From assembly GCA_027313705.1 (NCBI GenBank), contig DAHVDE010000008.1, forward strand, positions 40,470-104,469: a stretch of DNA of 64,000 nucleotides. The letters are read 5' to 3'. Below the pieces are notes generated by a model that saw only the letters and a list, made by a program, of their open reading frames with translations, ran no database searches and was not told the DNA's origin. A program made the position numbers and the translations under genes. Below are positions 43,991-52,855 of the stretch, piece after piece (within the stretch, counting starts at the first letter, position 1; every line of letters begins with the position of its first letter). The DNA is from Actinomycetota bacterium (GTDB lineage: Bacteria; Actinomycetota; Actinomycetes; Streptosporangiales; Streptosporangiaceae).

Positions 43991-44026
43991 CTCAGGGCGC
44001 CACCGCCGTCGCGATGGCGCCCTGAG
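43991..44026 (-). terminator. Strong hairpin terminator of the S53 peptidase gene
   Basis: CTCAGGGCGCCA and TGGCGCCCTGAG form a perfect 12-bp stem with a 12-base loop, 19 bases beyond the peptidase stop. No U-run is present on either strand, which is usual in high-GC actinomycetes. It also insulates the MFS-led operon promoter. Confidence 0.75.
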
Positions 44027-44044
44027 CATGGAAATGCGAACCCG

Positions 44045-45430
44045 CTACGGGGTGGTGTGGGACAGGGCGGCGGCCAGGCCGGCCGCGTTGGGCGTGCCAA
44101 GGCCGCTGGCCGCATCCCAGCCGGTCCCAGCGGAGTAGCCGGTGATCGAACCGACCGAGTTGTTGCCTGTGGTGATGTCGTTGAATGCCTCGGCGTACAG
44201 CGCCGGGTTCTGGTAAATCTGGTAGAGCCGCGGCGAGAGGAAGCCGAGTGAGCCATCGGCCTGGTTCATGACCGCGTCGGTGGCTGCCCACATCGGGGTC
44301 GCTTCGCTGGTCCCGGCGATCGGCACCCAGCCCGCGCCGGCGACCGGATCGAAGCTCTCGTAGATCAGCACGGCGCTGAGCACTGCGGCATTCATCGAGA
44401 CATCGGGCAGGCCGCGCATGCCTGCCGGGTCGGCGATGCCGGCCGCAGTCTGGTAAGAAGGCTCGCCGAACACGGTGCTGTAACCGCCGCCGCCCGCGCC
44501 GTAGCCGTCGTTCCATACCGATTCTGCCTGGTAGGACGTGATGCTTCCGGTCGGGACCGGCGTGTCTATCTGCGTGCCGCCCACCGCGACCACGTTCGGG
44601 CTTGACGACGGGTAGTTCACCGTGGCATACGGGTACAGGCGGCCCTGCAAGTCACCGTTGGCCACGCCGCTGTCACCGGTCGCGAAGAACGCGGTCACCC
44701 CCTGCGCCGCAGCACTGGCATAGAAGGTGTCAAGCTGCCTGATGGAAGCCGGCGTTTGGAAAGCCTGCTCGGTGGTGGCCCAGGAGTTGGACCAGATCGT
44801 CCCCAGATGATGCGAGAGTGCGAAGGCCTGCGCGTTCTGTATGTTCGGTATCCCCTGAACGCCTTGTGTCTCATCGGAGGGGACGACGACCAAGTCAATG
44901 CTCGCTCCCGGCGCCATCGCATGCGCCCACTCAACATCGAGTGTCGTCTCGTAGGCCCAGCTGACCTCGTTGCCGACGATCTTGTTGTTGAAGTCCACCG
45001 GGCTCGGCAGCCCGGTGTAGTTGTAGTTGACCTTTCCTTCTGGCATGTAGATGTTGAAGGAGGGCGGGGCGGGCAAACCGAATGCCGAGTCGAACGTGGC
45101 GAGGTCGGAGCGGATGGTCGGGCTGCCATAGGAGTCGAAGATCACGATGGACTGCCCGGCACCGTTGTCACCACTCGCGTACAGCGGTCCGAAGTTGTAC
45201 TGATTCTGAATATCCGAGGGCTGGTAGCAGCCGATCCCGAAGTTGTCGATGCAGAACGATCCTGTCGGCGGCTGGGCGGCCACCTGACTGGCGACAGGTC
45301 CGACCAGGACCTGCGGCACCATGGCGGTGATCGACGCGGCACCCGAAGCCAGCCCTGTCGCTGGCATCATTGCCACTCCGACGGCACTGAAGGTAAGAAG
45401 CGCAGCCTTGGCCGCACGCTGTCTCATCAT
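44045..45430 (-). CDS. Secreted S53 (sedolisin-like) serine-carboxyl peptidase without a propeptide
   Basis: The 461-residue protein has a signal peptide (residues 1-32; MMRQRAAKAALLTFSAV then TGLASG). The catalytic domain carries Glu161 and Asp165 in ETTLDVEW, the oxyanion Asp in FATGDSGV, the nucleophile in GTSEATPMWA and a C-terminal Ca-binding region with FNDITTG and GWDAASGLGTPN. Sedolisins normally need a propeptide of about 180 residues; here only about 40 residues separate the signal from the first domain strand. It may fold unaided or be inactive. Its own promoter and a strong terminator make it monocistronic. Confidence 0.8.
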   Translation of the reverse strand: MMRQRAAKAALLTFSAVGVAMMPATGLASGAASITAMVPQVLVGPVASQVAAQPPTGSFCIDNFGIGCYQPSDIQNQYNFGPLYASGDNGAGQSIVIFDSYGSPTIRSDLATFDSAFGLPAPPSFNIYMPEGKVNYNYTGLPSPVDFNNKIVGNEVSWAYETTLDVEWAHAMAPGASIDLVVVPSDETQGVQGIPNIQNAQAFALSHHLGTIWSNSWATTEQAFQTPASIRQLDTFYASAAAQGVTAFFATGDSGVANGDLQGRLYPYATVNYPSSSPNVVAVGGTQIDTPVPTGSITSYQAESVWNDGYGAGGGGYSTVFGEPSYQTAAGIADPAGMRGLPDVSMNAAVLSAVLIYESFDPVAGAGWVPIAGTSEATPMWAATDAVMNQADGSLGFLSPRLYQIYQNPALYAEAFNDITTGNNSVGSITGYSAGTGWDAASGLGTPNAAGLAAALSHTTP

Positions 45431-45658
45431 AGGTATAGGAGCCCTTCTCCCAGTATTCTTATGACCCTCCTATCACTTCGGCCGTTATTGATCAAGGTTG
45501 CGGCCCGGCGCGCCGGCCGGCCGTCAAGACGCCTGCCTGTGAACAGTGGTCGCCATGCTCGCCTGCTAGGCTCCCGGGCAATCACCGATGCCACTGCAAA
45601 GAGGTCGCAGTACCGGGCTTAGGGCATGCCGGTGCCGCCGGGCTGGCCGGGAGGTGGG

Positions 45659-45994
45659 CTAGCGTTTCGCTGGCAGGGACCGCACGTAGCTGACGGCACG
45701 GCTGACCCACTCCCCGAGCTGTTCGTCAGAGTCCAGGTCGCCCAGACTGACCCGCAGCCAGCCGGGCATCGGACGACCGCGCATGATCGCTACGGTCGCG
45801 GTCGTCGTCTCGGCCAGCACGGCGGACTCCGCCGGGTCGACCCGGACGAGTGCGCCACCTTGGCTGCTGGCGCTGATGACCATGTTGCCGCCGATCAGGA
45901 AGGCCATCCCGCCGAACATCTCTTTCTCCGTCACCTCAGGCCCGGTACCGATCAGGAACCGGATCCGGTCGGCGAGCTCGGCATGGAAAGCCAC
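45659..45994 (-). CDS. TfoX N-terminal domain protein
   Basis: The 111-residue protein matches TfoX/YccR-type N-terminal domains: FHAELADRIRFLIG, TEKEMFGGMAFLIGGNMVISA, and GWLRVSLGDLDSDEQLGEWVSRA. In enterobacteria TfoX links to competence; in actinobacteria this stand-alone domain has no proven role. GGMAFL is the most conserved patch. It is monocistronic. Confidence 0.85.
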   Translation of the reverse strand: MAFHAELADRIRFLIGTGPEVTEKEMFGGMAFLIGGNMVISASSQGGALVRVDPAESAVLAETTTATVAIMRGRPMPGWLRVSLGDLDSDEQLGEWVSRAVSYVRSLPAKR

Positions 45995-46101
45995 ATAGGC
46001 CAGCCTAGCGGTTTACGCCGACGAGCACGGCGAGGAGCAGTGAACGACCTGACCATTGCGGGAACATATCGGGCGTGACATTTCGGCGACCCAACCCGCG
46101 C

Positions 46102-46713
46102 TCACTCATTCTGCCCTGCTGCGGGATCAATGTGCCGGCTCACGATCCACGCGTGCTTGCCGACCTGCCGTCTCCGCGCGAAACCGCATTGCTCGAACAG
46201 TTCGACCGTCGCGCTGAACAAGAACCGGCTCTGCGCTTCGCGGCCGTTGGTGGTCTCGGAGATCGCTTCGGTCAGGCCGCCCCCGGCGGCGGAAATCTGG
46301 CCGATGGCACCCTCGAGCGCGGTTCGCGCGATTCCCTGGCCCCGGTGCCTCTTGTCGACAAATACGCAGGTGATCCGCCAGCGTGCCGGAGGAGGCGGAT
46401 CCTTGCGGTACTCACGGCCGTGCCTGAGCACGAGTTCCTCAGTGAGGCCGTACTGGCACCAGCCCTGCGCGAGCTCCTGATCGTCGAAGACCAGTGCCGC
46501 GTGAGCCTGACCCGCGCGCACAAGCTGCTCCTTAAGCGCGCGAGTGTCGCTGGTCCCGTGCCGGTCATACGCCGAGTGAAACGCGACGCACCAGCAGCCT
46601 CCGTAAATCCCGTTGTTGCGCTCGGCTAGTTCCGCGAACGCGTCCCAGGTGCCCGCGTCCAGCGGCCGTACCGTGCGGAACACGTCTTCGGCCGCCACCC
46701 CGCCGCCTGTCAC
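46102..46713 (-). CDS. GNAT family N-acetyltransferase
   Basis: The 203-residue protein begins at a GTG overlapping the hydrolase stop (GTGA). It has NNGIYGGCWCVAFH near residue 35, ARWRITCVFVDKRHRGQGIARTAL (motif A acetyl-CoA loop RGQGIA) and VELFEQCGFARRRQVGKHAWIVSRH. The fold is clear; the substrate is unknown. Longer upstream frames are shadows of the hydrolase gene. A possible short start lies five codons downstream. Confidence 0.8.
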   Translation of the reverse strand: MTGGGVAAEDVFRTVRPLDAGTWDAFAELAERNNGIYGGCWCVAFHSAYDRHGTSDTRALKEQLVRAGQAHAALVFDDQELAQGWCQYGLTEELVLRHGREYRKDPPPPARWRITCVFVDKRHRGQGIARTALEGAIGQISAAGGGLTEAISETTNGREAQSRFLFSATVELFEQCGFARRRQVGKHAWIVSRHIDPAAGQNE

Positions 46714-47456
46714 CGGCTCAGCAGCCCGAAGACTAGCTCGGGTCCTTCGACGTGGGCGTTGTGGCCAAGGCCAGGGAGGGTCACCACAGGCACGCCTAGC
46801 TCGCCGGACTGCGCGCCGCTGTTCATGGTGTCGTGCTCGCCGCGCGCGAGGGTGACCGGCGCCCGTGATCGTTCGAGCAGTCGCGTCATGTCGGGCGCTC
46901 CGACGGCGAAGGCACCAGGGTCCATGGCGAGCCGCCACTGCCCGTCGCGCTCGCGCAGGCCAGGGCCGACGGCGGGGTCCTTTGCGGTGACCAGCCCGGC
47001 AAGGCCAGACACCCGCAGGTAACGAGCGGCGGCCTCGTCGCGCGAGCCGTACCAGGCCACGGGGCGGCGGGCCATGGCGCCTGCCTTGTCGAGTTCCGCT
47101 GCGGTCCAGTGGGTCTTGATCCCCAGGCCGATGACCGCCCGCACGGCCGACGTGACCTCGTCGCCCGCGAGAGCCAGGCCGACGACGCCGCCCAGCGAGT
47201 GCCCGAGCACGACGACGGGACTCTCCGGCTCGATAACTCCGGCCACGGCGGCGGCGAGGCCGGCGAAGGTATAGGTGGCCTGCGGCGCCGAGCCGCCATG
47301 GCCGGGCAGGTCGGGAGCTATCCAGCGGCCTGGCCACCGGCTGGCCAGCAGCGGCCGCCACGCGTTCCAGACGTCACCGGTCGCGCCGAGACCGTGCAGC
47401 AGCACCAGGAGCGGCTCGCCGTCGCCGTCGCCCTGAACCCGCAGGGGCGTCCTCAT
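46710..47456 (-). CDS. Alpha/beta hydrolase
   Basis: The 248-residue protein has the oxyanion segment LHGLGATGDVW, nucleophile Ser in GHSLGG, Asp in ARGEHD and His in GLGHNAHVEGP, a full triad. I take the ATG giving MRTPLRVQGDGD, because the upstream frame has no recognisable fold. It overlaps the GNAT gene and is divergent from the P450 gene. The substrate is not predictable. Confidence 0.85.
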   Translation of the reverse strand: MRTPLRVQGDGDGEPLLVLLHGLGATGDVWNAWRPLLASRWPGRWIAPDLPGHGGSAPQATYTFAGLAAAVAGVIEPESPVVVLGHSLGGVVGLALAGDEVTSAVRAVIGLGIKTHWTAAELDKAGAMARRPVAWYGSRDEAAARYLRVSGLAGLVTAKDPAVGPGLRERDGQWRLAMDPGAFAVGAPDMTRLLERSRAPVTLARGEHDTMNSGAQSGELGVPVVTLPGLGHNAHVEGPELVFGLLSR

Positions 47457-47555
47457 AGCGGCATTCTGCCATCGGCGCACTCGGTTAGGGTCGGCAGAAA
47501 GGCAGCCGGCGCGAGCCGGGCAAGCCGGGCAGGCGCGGACCCACGTGGAGCAGCT

Positions 47556-48893
47556 ATGACGACAGCCGGGGCGGGCAGGCCGGACACCGAGGTCGTGTTC
47601 GATCCCGCGACCTACGTCGACGGGGTGCCTTTCGAGGCGCTGGCCAGGCTGCGCAGCAGATCGCCGGTGGTGCCGGCAGCGGAGTTCCCGGTTCTTGGCT
47701 GGCCGGCGGGCCCCGGATTCTGGCTGGTCTTGCGGCACGCGGAGGTGGAATCGGTGCTTGCCAGGCCGCAGCTCTTCTCGTCCTGGCTCGGGGCGACGCA
47801 GATCCGTGACCCGGCGACGCCGCAGGCACTCGGCTACGTACGGCAGATGATGCTGAACATGGATCCGCCCGATCATTCCCGGTTGCGACGGCTGCTCAGC
47901 CGGTCGTTTACCAGGCGGGCGGTCTCCCGGCTTGAGCACCGCATCGCCGGTCACGCCCGGGCGATCTGCGAGAGGGTGTTCACCGGCCCGCGAGGCGAGT
48001 GCGATTTCGCCAAGATGGTGGCCGCCGACCTGCCGCTGCTGACCCTGGCCGACGTGCTCGGCGTGCCGCCGCAGGATCGCTGGCTGCTTTTCGACTGGTC
48101 CAACCGGGTCATCGGCTACCAGGATCCCGACTACGCCGCCTCAGCCGAGTTCGATCAGGAAGCGGGCACGCCCATGGCCAGGCAGGCCCTGGCCTTGCGG
48201 CCCGCGCCTGGCCCGGACGGCCAGATGCCCGACCCGAGGACCAGGGAGGGAATGCCTGACCTGTACGCCTACGCGCACCTGCTCGCCGAGGAGAAACGGC
48301 GCCGGCCAGGCGACGACGTGATGTCCATCTTGCTGGCGCAAGTCGACGACGACGGCGGCCGGGTATCTGTCTCCGAATTCGAGAACCTGTTCTGGCTGTT
48401 CGCCGTGGCCGGCAACGAGACACTGCGCAACGGCCTGCCAGGCGCCTGCATCGCGCTGATAGAACACCAGGCCGAGCAGCGAGAGTTGCGCGCAGAACCA
48501 GGGCTACTGCCCGCTGCGGCCCAGGAGATGCTGCGCTGGTGGACCCCGGTCATGACGTTCCGCAGAACCGCGACCGCCGACTGCGAACTGGGCGGGCAGC
48601 ACATCAGCGAAGGAGACAAGGTAGTGGTCTCGTTCACCTCGGCTAACCGCGACGAAACCGTCTTCGCCGAACCGGACCGCTTTGACATTCACCGCCACCC
48701 CAACCCGCACCTGGCCTTCGGCCACGGCCCGCACTTCTGCCTTGGCGCTCACCTGGCCCGCCTTCAGATCAGCGCGCTCTTCGGCGAGGTCCTGGCCCGC
48801 ACCTCGTCCCTGAGCTATGCCGGCCAGCCGTCCTACCTGCGGTCGAACTTCCAGCGCGGCGTCAAGCGGCTTCCCGTCAGCTGGACCGCCTAG
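47556..48893 (+). CDS. Cytochrome P450
   Basis: The 445-residue protein has the I-helix AGNET (with Thr), ExxR-type residues before RWWTPVMTFRRTA, and the heme loop FGHGPHFCLGAHLAR with the thiolate Cys. The early MLNMDPPDHSRLRRLLSRSFT and the GNETLRN pattern resemble CYP124/125/142-type P450s that hydroxylate sterol or fatty chains, but the substrate is not certain. The ATG follows GTGGAG. No ferredoxin gene is beside it. It is monocistronic and outside both biosynthetic operons. Confidence 0.85.
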   Translation: MTTAGAGRPDTEVVFDPATYVDGVPFEALARLRSRSPVVPAAEFPVLGWPAGPGFWLVLRHAEVESVLARPQLFSSWLGATQIRDPATPQALGYVRQMMLNMDPPDHSRLRRLLSRSFTRRAVSRLEHRIAGHARAICERVFTGPRGECDFAKMVAADLPLLTLADVLGVPPQDRWLLFDWSNRVIGYQDPDYAASAEFDQEAGTPMARQALALRPAPGPDGQMPDPRTREGMPDLYAYAHLLAEEKRRRPGDDVMSILLAQVDDDGGRVSVSEFENLFWLFAVAGNETLRNGLPGACIALIEHQAEQRELRAEPGLLPAAAQEMLRWWTPVMTFRRTATADCELGGQHISEGDKVVVSFTSANRDETVFAEPDRFDIHRHPNPHLAFGHGPHFCLGAHLARLQISALFGEVLARTSSLSYAGQPSYLRSNFQRGVKRLPVSWTA

Positions 48894-48915
48894 CCGCCGC
48901 CGTACCGGAATGCGC

Positions 48916-49205
48916 CTAGTTCCGCTGCTGGAACCACTGCCTGATGAGGGAACCGGCACCGAGAAGGACAGGAAGTCCGGGACCTGTGCGGGTGCGTCTG
49001 ACCAGCAAGTCGAGCCCGGAGTCACGCTCGCTCCCTGGTAAGAGTCGAAGTTCGTCCACTCGCCGATCACCACGGGCGCCCGGCCGCTGATGATGAGGTT
49101 ACGTAGCACCCAGCCGAAATCTTTCCACCAGGTCGCCGGGTCGGCGGCTACCAGCGTCAGGGTGGCAAACCACACCACCGCCCGCAGGTCGCGTCCCCGG
49201 TCCGA
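48916..49205 (-). pseudogene. Glycoside hydrolase (cellulase-like) C-terminal fragment with frameshift
   Basis: The reverse strand reads DPATWWKDFGWVLR, then APVVIGEWTNFDSYQG, then CWSDAPAQVPDFLSF, resembling the end of GH5-type cellulases with the nucleophile Glu in GEW. After FLSF the frame shifts by one base, and the shifted frame continues LGAGSLIRQWFQQRN to a stop at 48916. No N-terminal catalytic part is present. It is a relic of about 90 residues. The family call is moderate. Confidence 0.4.
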
Positions 49206-49360
49206 CCAGCGTTCAGCATCAGCATTTCTTCATCCCTTTTCACTATATGCAAGGACAGAGAGGGCATATCAATTTTCTGCCACTCGCAGTCGCCGCTACC
49301 ACCTCCGCCTGCGGCCGGCTGATCGGAGACGGAGCCGGCAGGCTGACCGCACCGGCCGCG

Positions 49361-50269
49361 CTAGGCCCCGATCGTCTGGAACCCGGCACGCCAGGTCGGG
49401 TAGCGCAAGCTGAAACCGAGTTCCTTCTTGACCTTCGCGTTTGCCGCGCCGCAGGCCTGGGTCAGCATGTCGAGTCCGGCACCCATAATCAGCCGGCCCG
49501 TCCACAGCGGAATGTGCCGGGGCGGGCGGGCGCCGAGTGCCGCCGCGAGCGCGGGCAGCCATTCGCGCATCGGGGCGGGCTCGTCGTCGGTGACGTTGTA
49601 AATGGCCGGGCCGTCAGCGTCGAGTGCGAGAACCGTGGCGGCGGCCGCGTCGTGCAAGTGGATGAAGGACATCATTCCGCCGCCTTCGCCGATCAGCGGA
49701 TACCTGCCCCTCGCCACGGCGGTCGTCATCTGATCCGGCTCGCCGTAGAACCCGCCGTAACGCAGCGCGATCCCGCCGGAGGCGGTCACCACCCGGTCCA
49801 GGTGGGCCATAGCCGCGAACGTCCGTGCGGCGCTGGCAGGCGGTCCGGCAAGCAGCGGGTCATCTTCTGAAGCCACAGGTGCCGCTGAGGCGTACCGGTA
49901 AGGCGCGAAGCTCTGCGCGATGAGCTTGCGCACGCCCGCCTCGCGGGCGGCGGCTATCACGTTGTCAGCGCCCGCTGTCCTGAGCTGGTTAGTGGGCGCG
50001 AATGTCTTGTCGAGACTGCGGCCAAAGCGCATTCCCGCCAGCGCCGTTGCCTGGTAAACGAGTGCATCAGGCCGCACCCGAGCGACTGCGGTCCTTGTCG
50101 CGGCGGCGTCAAGGACGTCGAGCACGAGCGGCGCAGCGCCTGCGGCGCGGATCTTGCCCTCCTTGGCCCCGGCACGGCAGGTGCCGGTCACCTGGTGCCC
50201 CTGCCCGGCGAGTTGCCTGGTCAGGCGGATTCCTATCGCGCCGCTGGCACCGACAATCAGTATTCGCAT
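49361..50269 (-). CDS. NAD(P)-dependent epimerase/dehydratase (1)
   Basis: This extended SDR of 302 residues starts MRILIVGASGAIGIRLTRQL (glycine-rich loop). It contains LVYQATALAGM and ALRYGGFYGEP, then IYNVTDDEPAPMREWLPALA, and ends in KKELGFSLRYPTWRAGF. It is divergent from an ECF sigma gene and closely resembles the epimerase at 55962-56891, which also lies next to an ECF sigma gene. The usual substrate of this subfamily is not known. Confidence 0.85.
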   Translation of the reverse strand: MRILIVGASGAIGIRLTRQLAGQGHQVTGTCRAGAKEGKIRAAGAAPLVLDVLDAAATRTAVARVRPDALVYQATALAGMRFGRSLDKTFAPTNQLRTAGADNVIAAAREAGVRKLIAQSFAPYRYASAAPVASEDDPLLAGPPASAARTFAAMAHLDRVVTASGGIALRYGGFYGEPDQMTTAVARGRYPLIGEGGGMMSFIHLHDAAAATVLALDADGPAIYNVTDDEPAPMREWLPALAAALGARPPRHIPLWTGRLIMGAGLDMLTQACGAANAKVKKELGFSLRYPTWRAGFQTIGA

Positions 50270-50376
50270 GAGCTCGCTCCCTTGCCCGTCACGCCGGCCC
50301 TGCCATCGGTGTCAGAGTTGGCGTACCAGTGCCTGCATGTCACCGCTATGACACGCGACCGAGGGAGGACGTGACA

Positions 50377-51294
50377 GTGAGCGAGGACGCGGCGCTTGCC
50401 GGGGTTTTCCAGCAGCACAGGCGGCACCTGCGGGCGATCGCCTACCGGATGCTCGGCTCGCTGCCTGAGGCCGACGACGCGGTGCAGGAGGCCTGGGTCC
50501 GGTTCGCCGCCGCGGGCACAGGCGGCGTGGAGAACGTCGGCGGATGGCTGACGACGATCATCAGCCGCGTATGCCTGAACATCTTGCGCGCCAGGGCCGC
50601 CAGGCCAGAACGGCCCGCAGGCATGCACGTGCCTGACCCGATCGCTGTCCGCGGGTACGACACGGCACCTGACCCTGAGCAGGAGACACTGCTCGCCGAA
50701 TCGGTCGGGCTCGCGCTGATGGTCGTGCTTGACGCCCTCACGCCAGCCGAACGGGTGGCCTTCGTGCTGCACGACGCATTCGGCGTGCCGTTCACCGTGA
50801 TCGGGCCCCTGGTCGGACGATCGGAGCAGGCAGCCAGGCAGCTGGCCAGCCGGGCGCGCCGCCAGGTCAGGGAGGCCGGGCCGGTCACGCCTGATGTGAG
50901 CCTGCAACAGCAGCGCACGATCGTGGATGCGTTCTTCACGGCCGCCCGCGCTGGCGACTTCGACCGGCTCGTAGGGTTGCTCGACCCGGATGCCGTGGTC
51001 CGCGCGGACGGCGGACGGGCGCGGGCAGGCGCCTCGCTGAAGATGCGAGGCGCGGCGCCGATCGCCCGGGCGACTATCGCGACGGCCAGCCCGCTCGCCG
51101 ACTTCACGCCGGTGCTGGTCAACGACGTAGCCGGCATGCTGATCAGTCTCAGGGGACGGCCGGTGTCCCTCATCGCGGTCACCGTCACCGGTAATGTCAT
51201 CACCGCGATGGACGGCATCACCGACGTCGGCCGGCTAGCCAGTCTCGGGCTGGCGCCCCTCGTCCCGGTTAGTTCGCGATCCGAATCCGGCTAG
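50377..51294 (+). CDS. ECF RNA polymerase sigma factor with SnoaL-like C-terminal domain (SigJ/ECF41-like)
   Basis: The 305-residue protein has region 2 (AIAYRMLGSLPEADDAVQEAWVRF), region 4 (AERVAFVLHDAFGVPFTVIG...EQAARQLASRAR) and a C-terminal SnoaL-like domain from about residue 180. The DGGGK and NPDKL motifs of ECF41 factors are not intact: one site reads DGGRARA. GTG start after GGGAGGA. It is divergent from epimerase 1. The C-terminal domain usually tunes activity without an anti-sigma factor. Confidence 0.85.
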   Translation: MSEDAALAGVFQQHRRHLRAIAYRMLGSLPEADDAVQEAWVRFAAAGTGGVENVGGWLTTIISRVCLNILRARAARPERPAGMHVPDPIAVRGYDTAPDPEQETLLAESVGLALMVVLDALTPAERVAFVLHDAFGVPFTVIGPLVGRSEQAARQLASRARRQVREAGPVTPDVSLQQQRTIVDAFFTAARAGDFDRLVGLLDPDAVVRADGGRARAGASLKMRGAAPIARATIATASPLADFTPVLVNDVAGMLISLRGRPVSLIAVTVTGNVITAMDGITDVGRLASLGLAPLVPVSSRSESG

Positions 51295-51317
51295 CCAGGC
51301 GTCTCGTCCAGCCCGAG

Positions 51318-52298
51318 CTACATGGCGGCAGGGAAACCGAAGAAGGCGAACAACTCAGGAAACACATAGCAGTGCAGACCGGTGATCAGGCCGCCATCGG
51401 TCTCGATCACCTGAATCGCCCACGGGTAGTAGCCGCCCCGGCCATCCGCGCGGTATTGCGCGAACGCGGCACACCCGTTCGCCGCGGCGGGCAGCAGCCG
51501 GGAACCTCTGCACTCAGAGCCCGGCCCGAGCAGCCAGGTACCGACATCGCCAGGACCACGCAGCCACAACGGCAGTGGCGGCATCGAGATCACGACGTCG
51601 CCGCGCAACAGCGAGGTCAGCCTGGTCACGTCGAAGGCCTCGAACGCGGCGACGTACTCCTCGAGCAGGGCAGCCTCAGCCCGGGCCGGCACCTGGTCAC
51701 CTTCCCCGGCGGACGACACGGCGGCGCGGGCGCGCTGCAGCGCGCTGTTCGCAGCAGCCACGCTTGTACCGAGCAGTTCCGCTGTCTCCGCAGCAGAGAA
51801 TTGCAGCACGTCACGCAGGATCAGCGCCGCGCGCTCGCGCCCGGACAGCCGCTGCAGCGCGGCCAGGAAGGCGAACCTGACCGTCTCCCGGTAAATCACC
51901 TGCTCGGCCGGATCGGCATTAATGTCGGCGATCTTGGCGTCAGCGATCGGCAGCACCCAGGTGCTCTCGCTGAGCGGCTGCGGAATCTGGACGCCTTCCG
52001 CCCGCGCCGCCGGCTGGAGGTCCATGGGCACCGTCCGGCGGCTCCGGGTGCGCAGCATGTCGATACACACGTTCGTGGCAATCCGGTACAGCCAGGTGCG
52101 CAGCGATGACCGGCCCTGGAATTTGTCGAACTGCCGCCAGGCGCGGATCATCGTGTCTTGCACGGCGTCCTCGGCGTCGAAGGGAGAACCAAGCATCCGG
52201 TAGCAGTACCCGGTCAGCTCGCGGGTGAGCCGTTCGTACTCGGTCCGCTCGAGCCCGCCGAAGATATTGCCCGCCCCTGCTTGTTGCTCGACCACCAT
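51318..52298 (-). CDS. ECF RNA polymerase sigma factor (SigG/SigX5-like) with SnoaL-like tail
   Basis: The 326-residue sigma factor starts at the ATG giving MVVEQQAGAGNIFGG. Region 2 is LTGYCYRMLGSPFDAEDAVQDTMIRAWRQF; region 4 is LSGRERAALILRDVLQFSAAETAELLGTSVAAANSALQRAR. A C-terminal domain of about 120 residues follows, with WLRGPGDVGTWLLG and PWAIQVIET. This layout matches SigX5-type factors of about 330 residues. It converges on the first ECF gene with 23 bases between, so the two are neighbours but not co-transcribed. Confidence 0.85.
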   Translation of the reverse strand: MVVEQQAGAGNIFGGLERTEYERLTRELTGYCYRMLGSPFDAEDAVQDTMIRAWRQFDKFQGRSSLRTWLYRIATNVCIDMLRTRSRRTVPMDLQPAARAEGVQIPQPLSESTWVLPIADAKIADINADPAEQVIYRETVRFAFLAALQRLSGRERAALILRDVLQFSAAETAELLGTSVAAANSALQRARAAVSSAGEGDQVPARAEAALLEEYVAAFEAFDVTRLTSLLRGDVVISMPPLPLWLRGPGDVGTWLLGPGSECRGSRLLPAAANGCAAFAQYRADGRGGYYPWAIQVIETDGGLITGLHCYVFPELFAFFGFPAAM

Positions 52299-52855
52299 GC
52301 CCAGAGCGTAGTGCGCTACGGTACTGAGGCATAGTAGTTTGCCCGGCTTGACGGTTAGGTCCGATACCGGACTGCTGTACCGCTGCTGCTGTTCGGCGTC
52401 TTTCACCACATCCCCGACACCGAACAGACGTACGGCGCAAGGTTCGACGCACATCCCCGCTAGGAGCTATATGGGACAAAGCGCGGCAGCTGTCCACCGT
52501 GCCAGCGCCGTCTAGGGCGCCTGCAAAGGCCGACACCCGCCACTGACCAGGCCCGGTGTGGGGCGTTGTAAGCCACGGCTTCTTCCTACAAACTCAGGCA
52601 ATCACCCGGCGCGATCCAGGCGCGCAGGCCCCCCGCCGCCCACAACAGCCTCCAGGCCATCCTCAACCGCGACCAGCCGAGCCGGACCAGGTCGCGGTCC
52701 CGCCCCACGTCACGTAACCGAAAGCCCGGTACGCGGAACGCAGGTTCGGTTTGGTGTGAGGAGCCGGGACACCGCTCACGAGCGGGTCAGAACCGGCGCA
52801 GGCGACGTGCTCTCATGTCGTGGCGTCGGTCGGTCCGGAGCGAGGTCATGGCGGT
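52299..52855. other. 557-base gap without a convincing gene; possible group II intron relic
   Basis: The stretch holds the promoter of the sigma factor and then low-information sequence. Around 52716-52756 AACCGAA and TTCGGTT flank a GC-rich core, followed by GTGTGAGGAGCCGGGACACC. It recalls the domain V-to-end region of bacterial group II introns next to a lost reverse transcriptase, but the match is loose. A 130-codon open frame across it shows no family signature. Confidence 0.25.

Noticed and set aside
46714-47361. Long N-terminal extension of the GNAT gene
   Set aside because: It reads through the alpha/beta hydrolase gene in another frame and has no acetyltransferase character.
47457-47954. 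Long N-terminal extension of the alpha/beta hydrolase gene
   Set aside because: It overlaps the P450 gene on the other strand and is Arg/Pro-rich without a fold signature.
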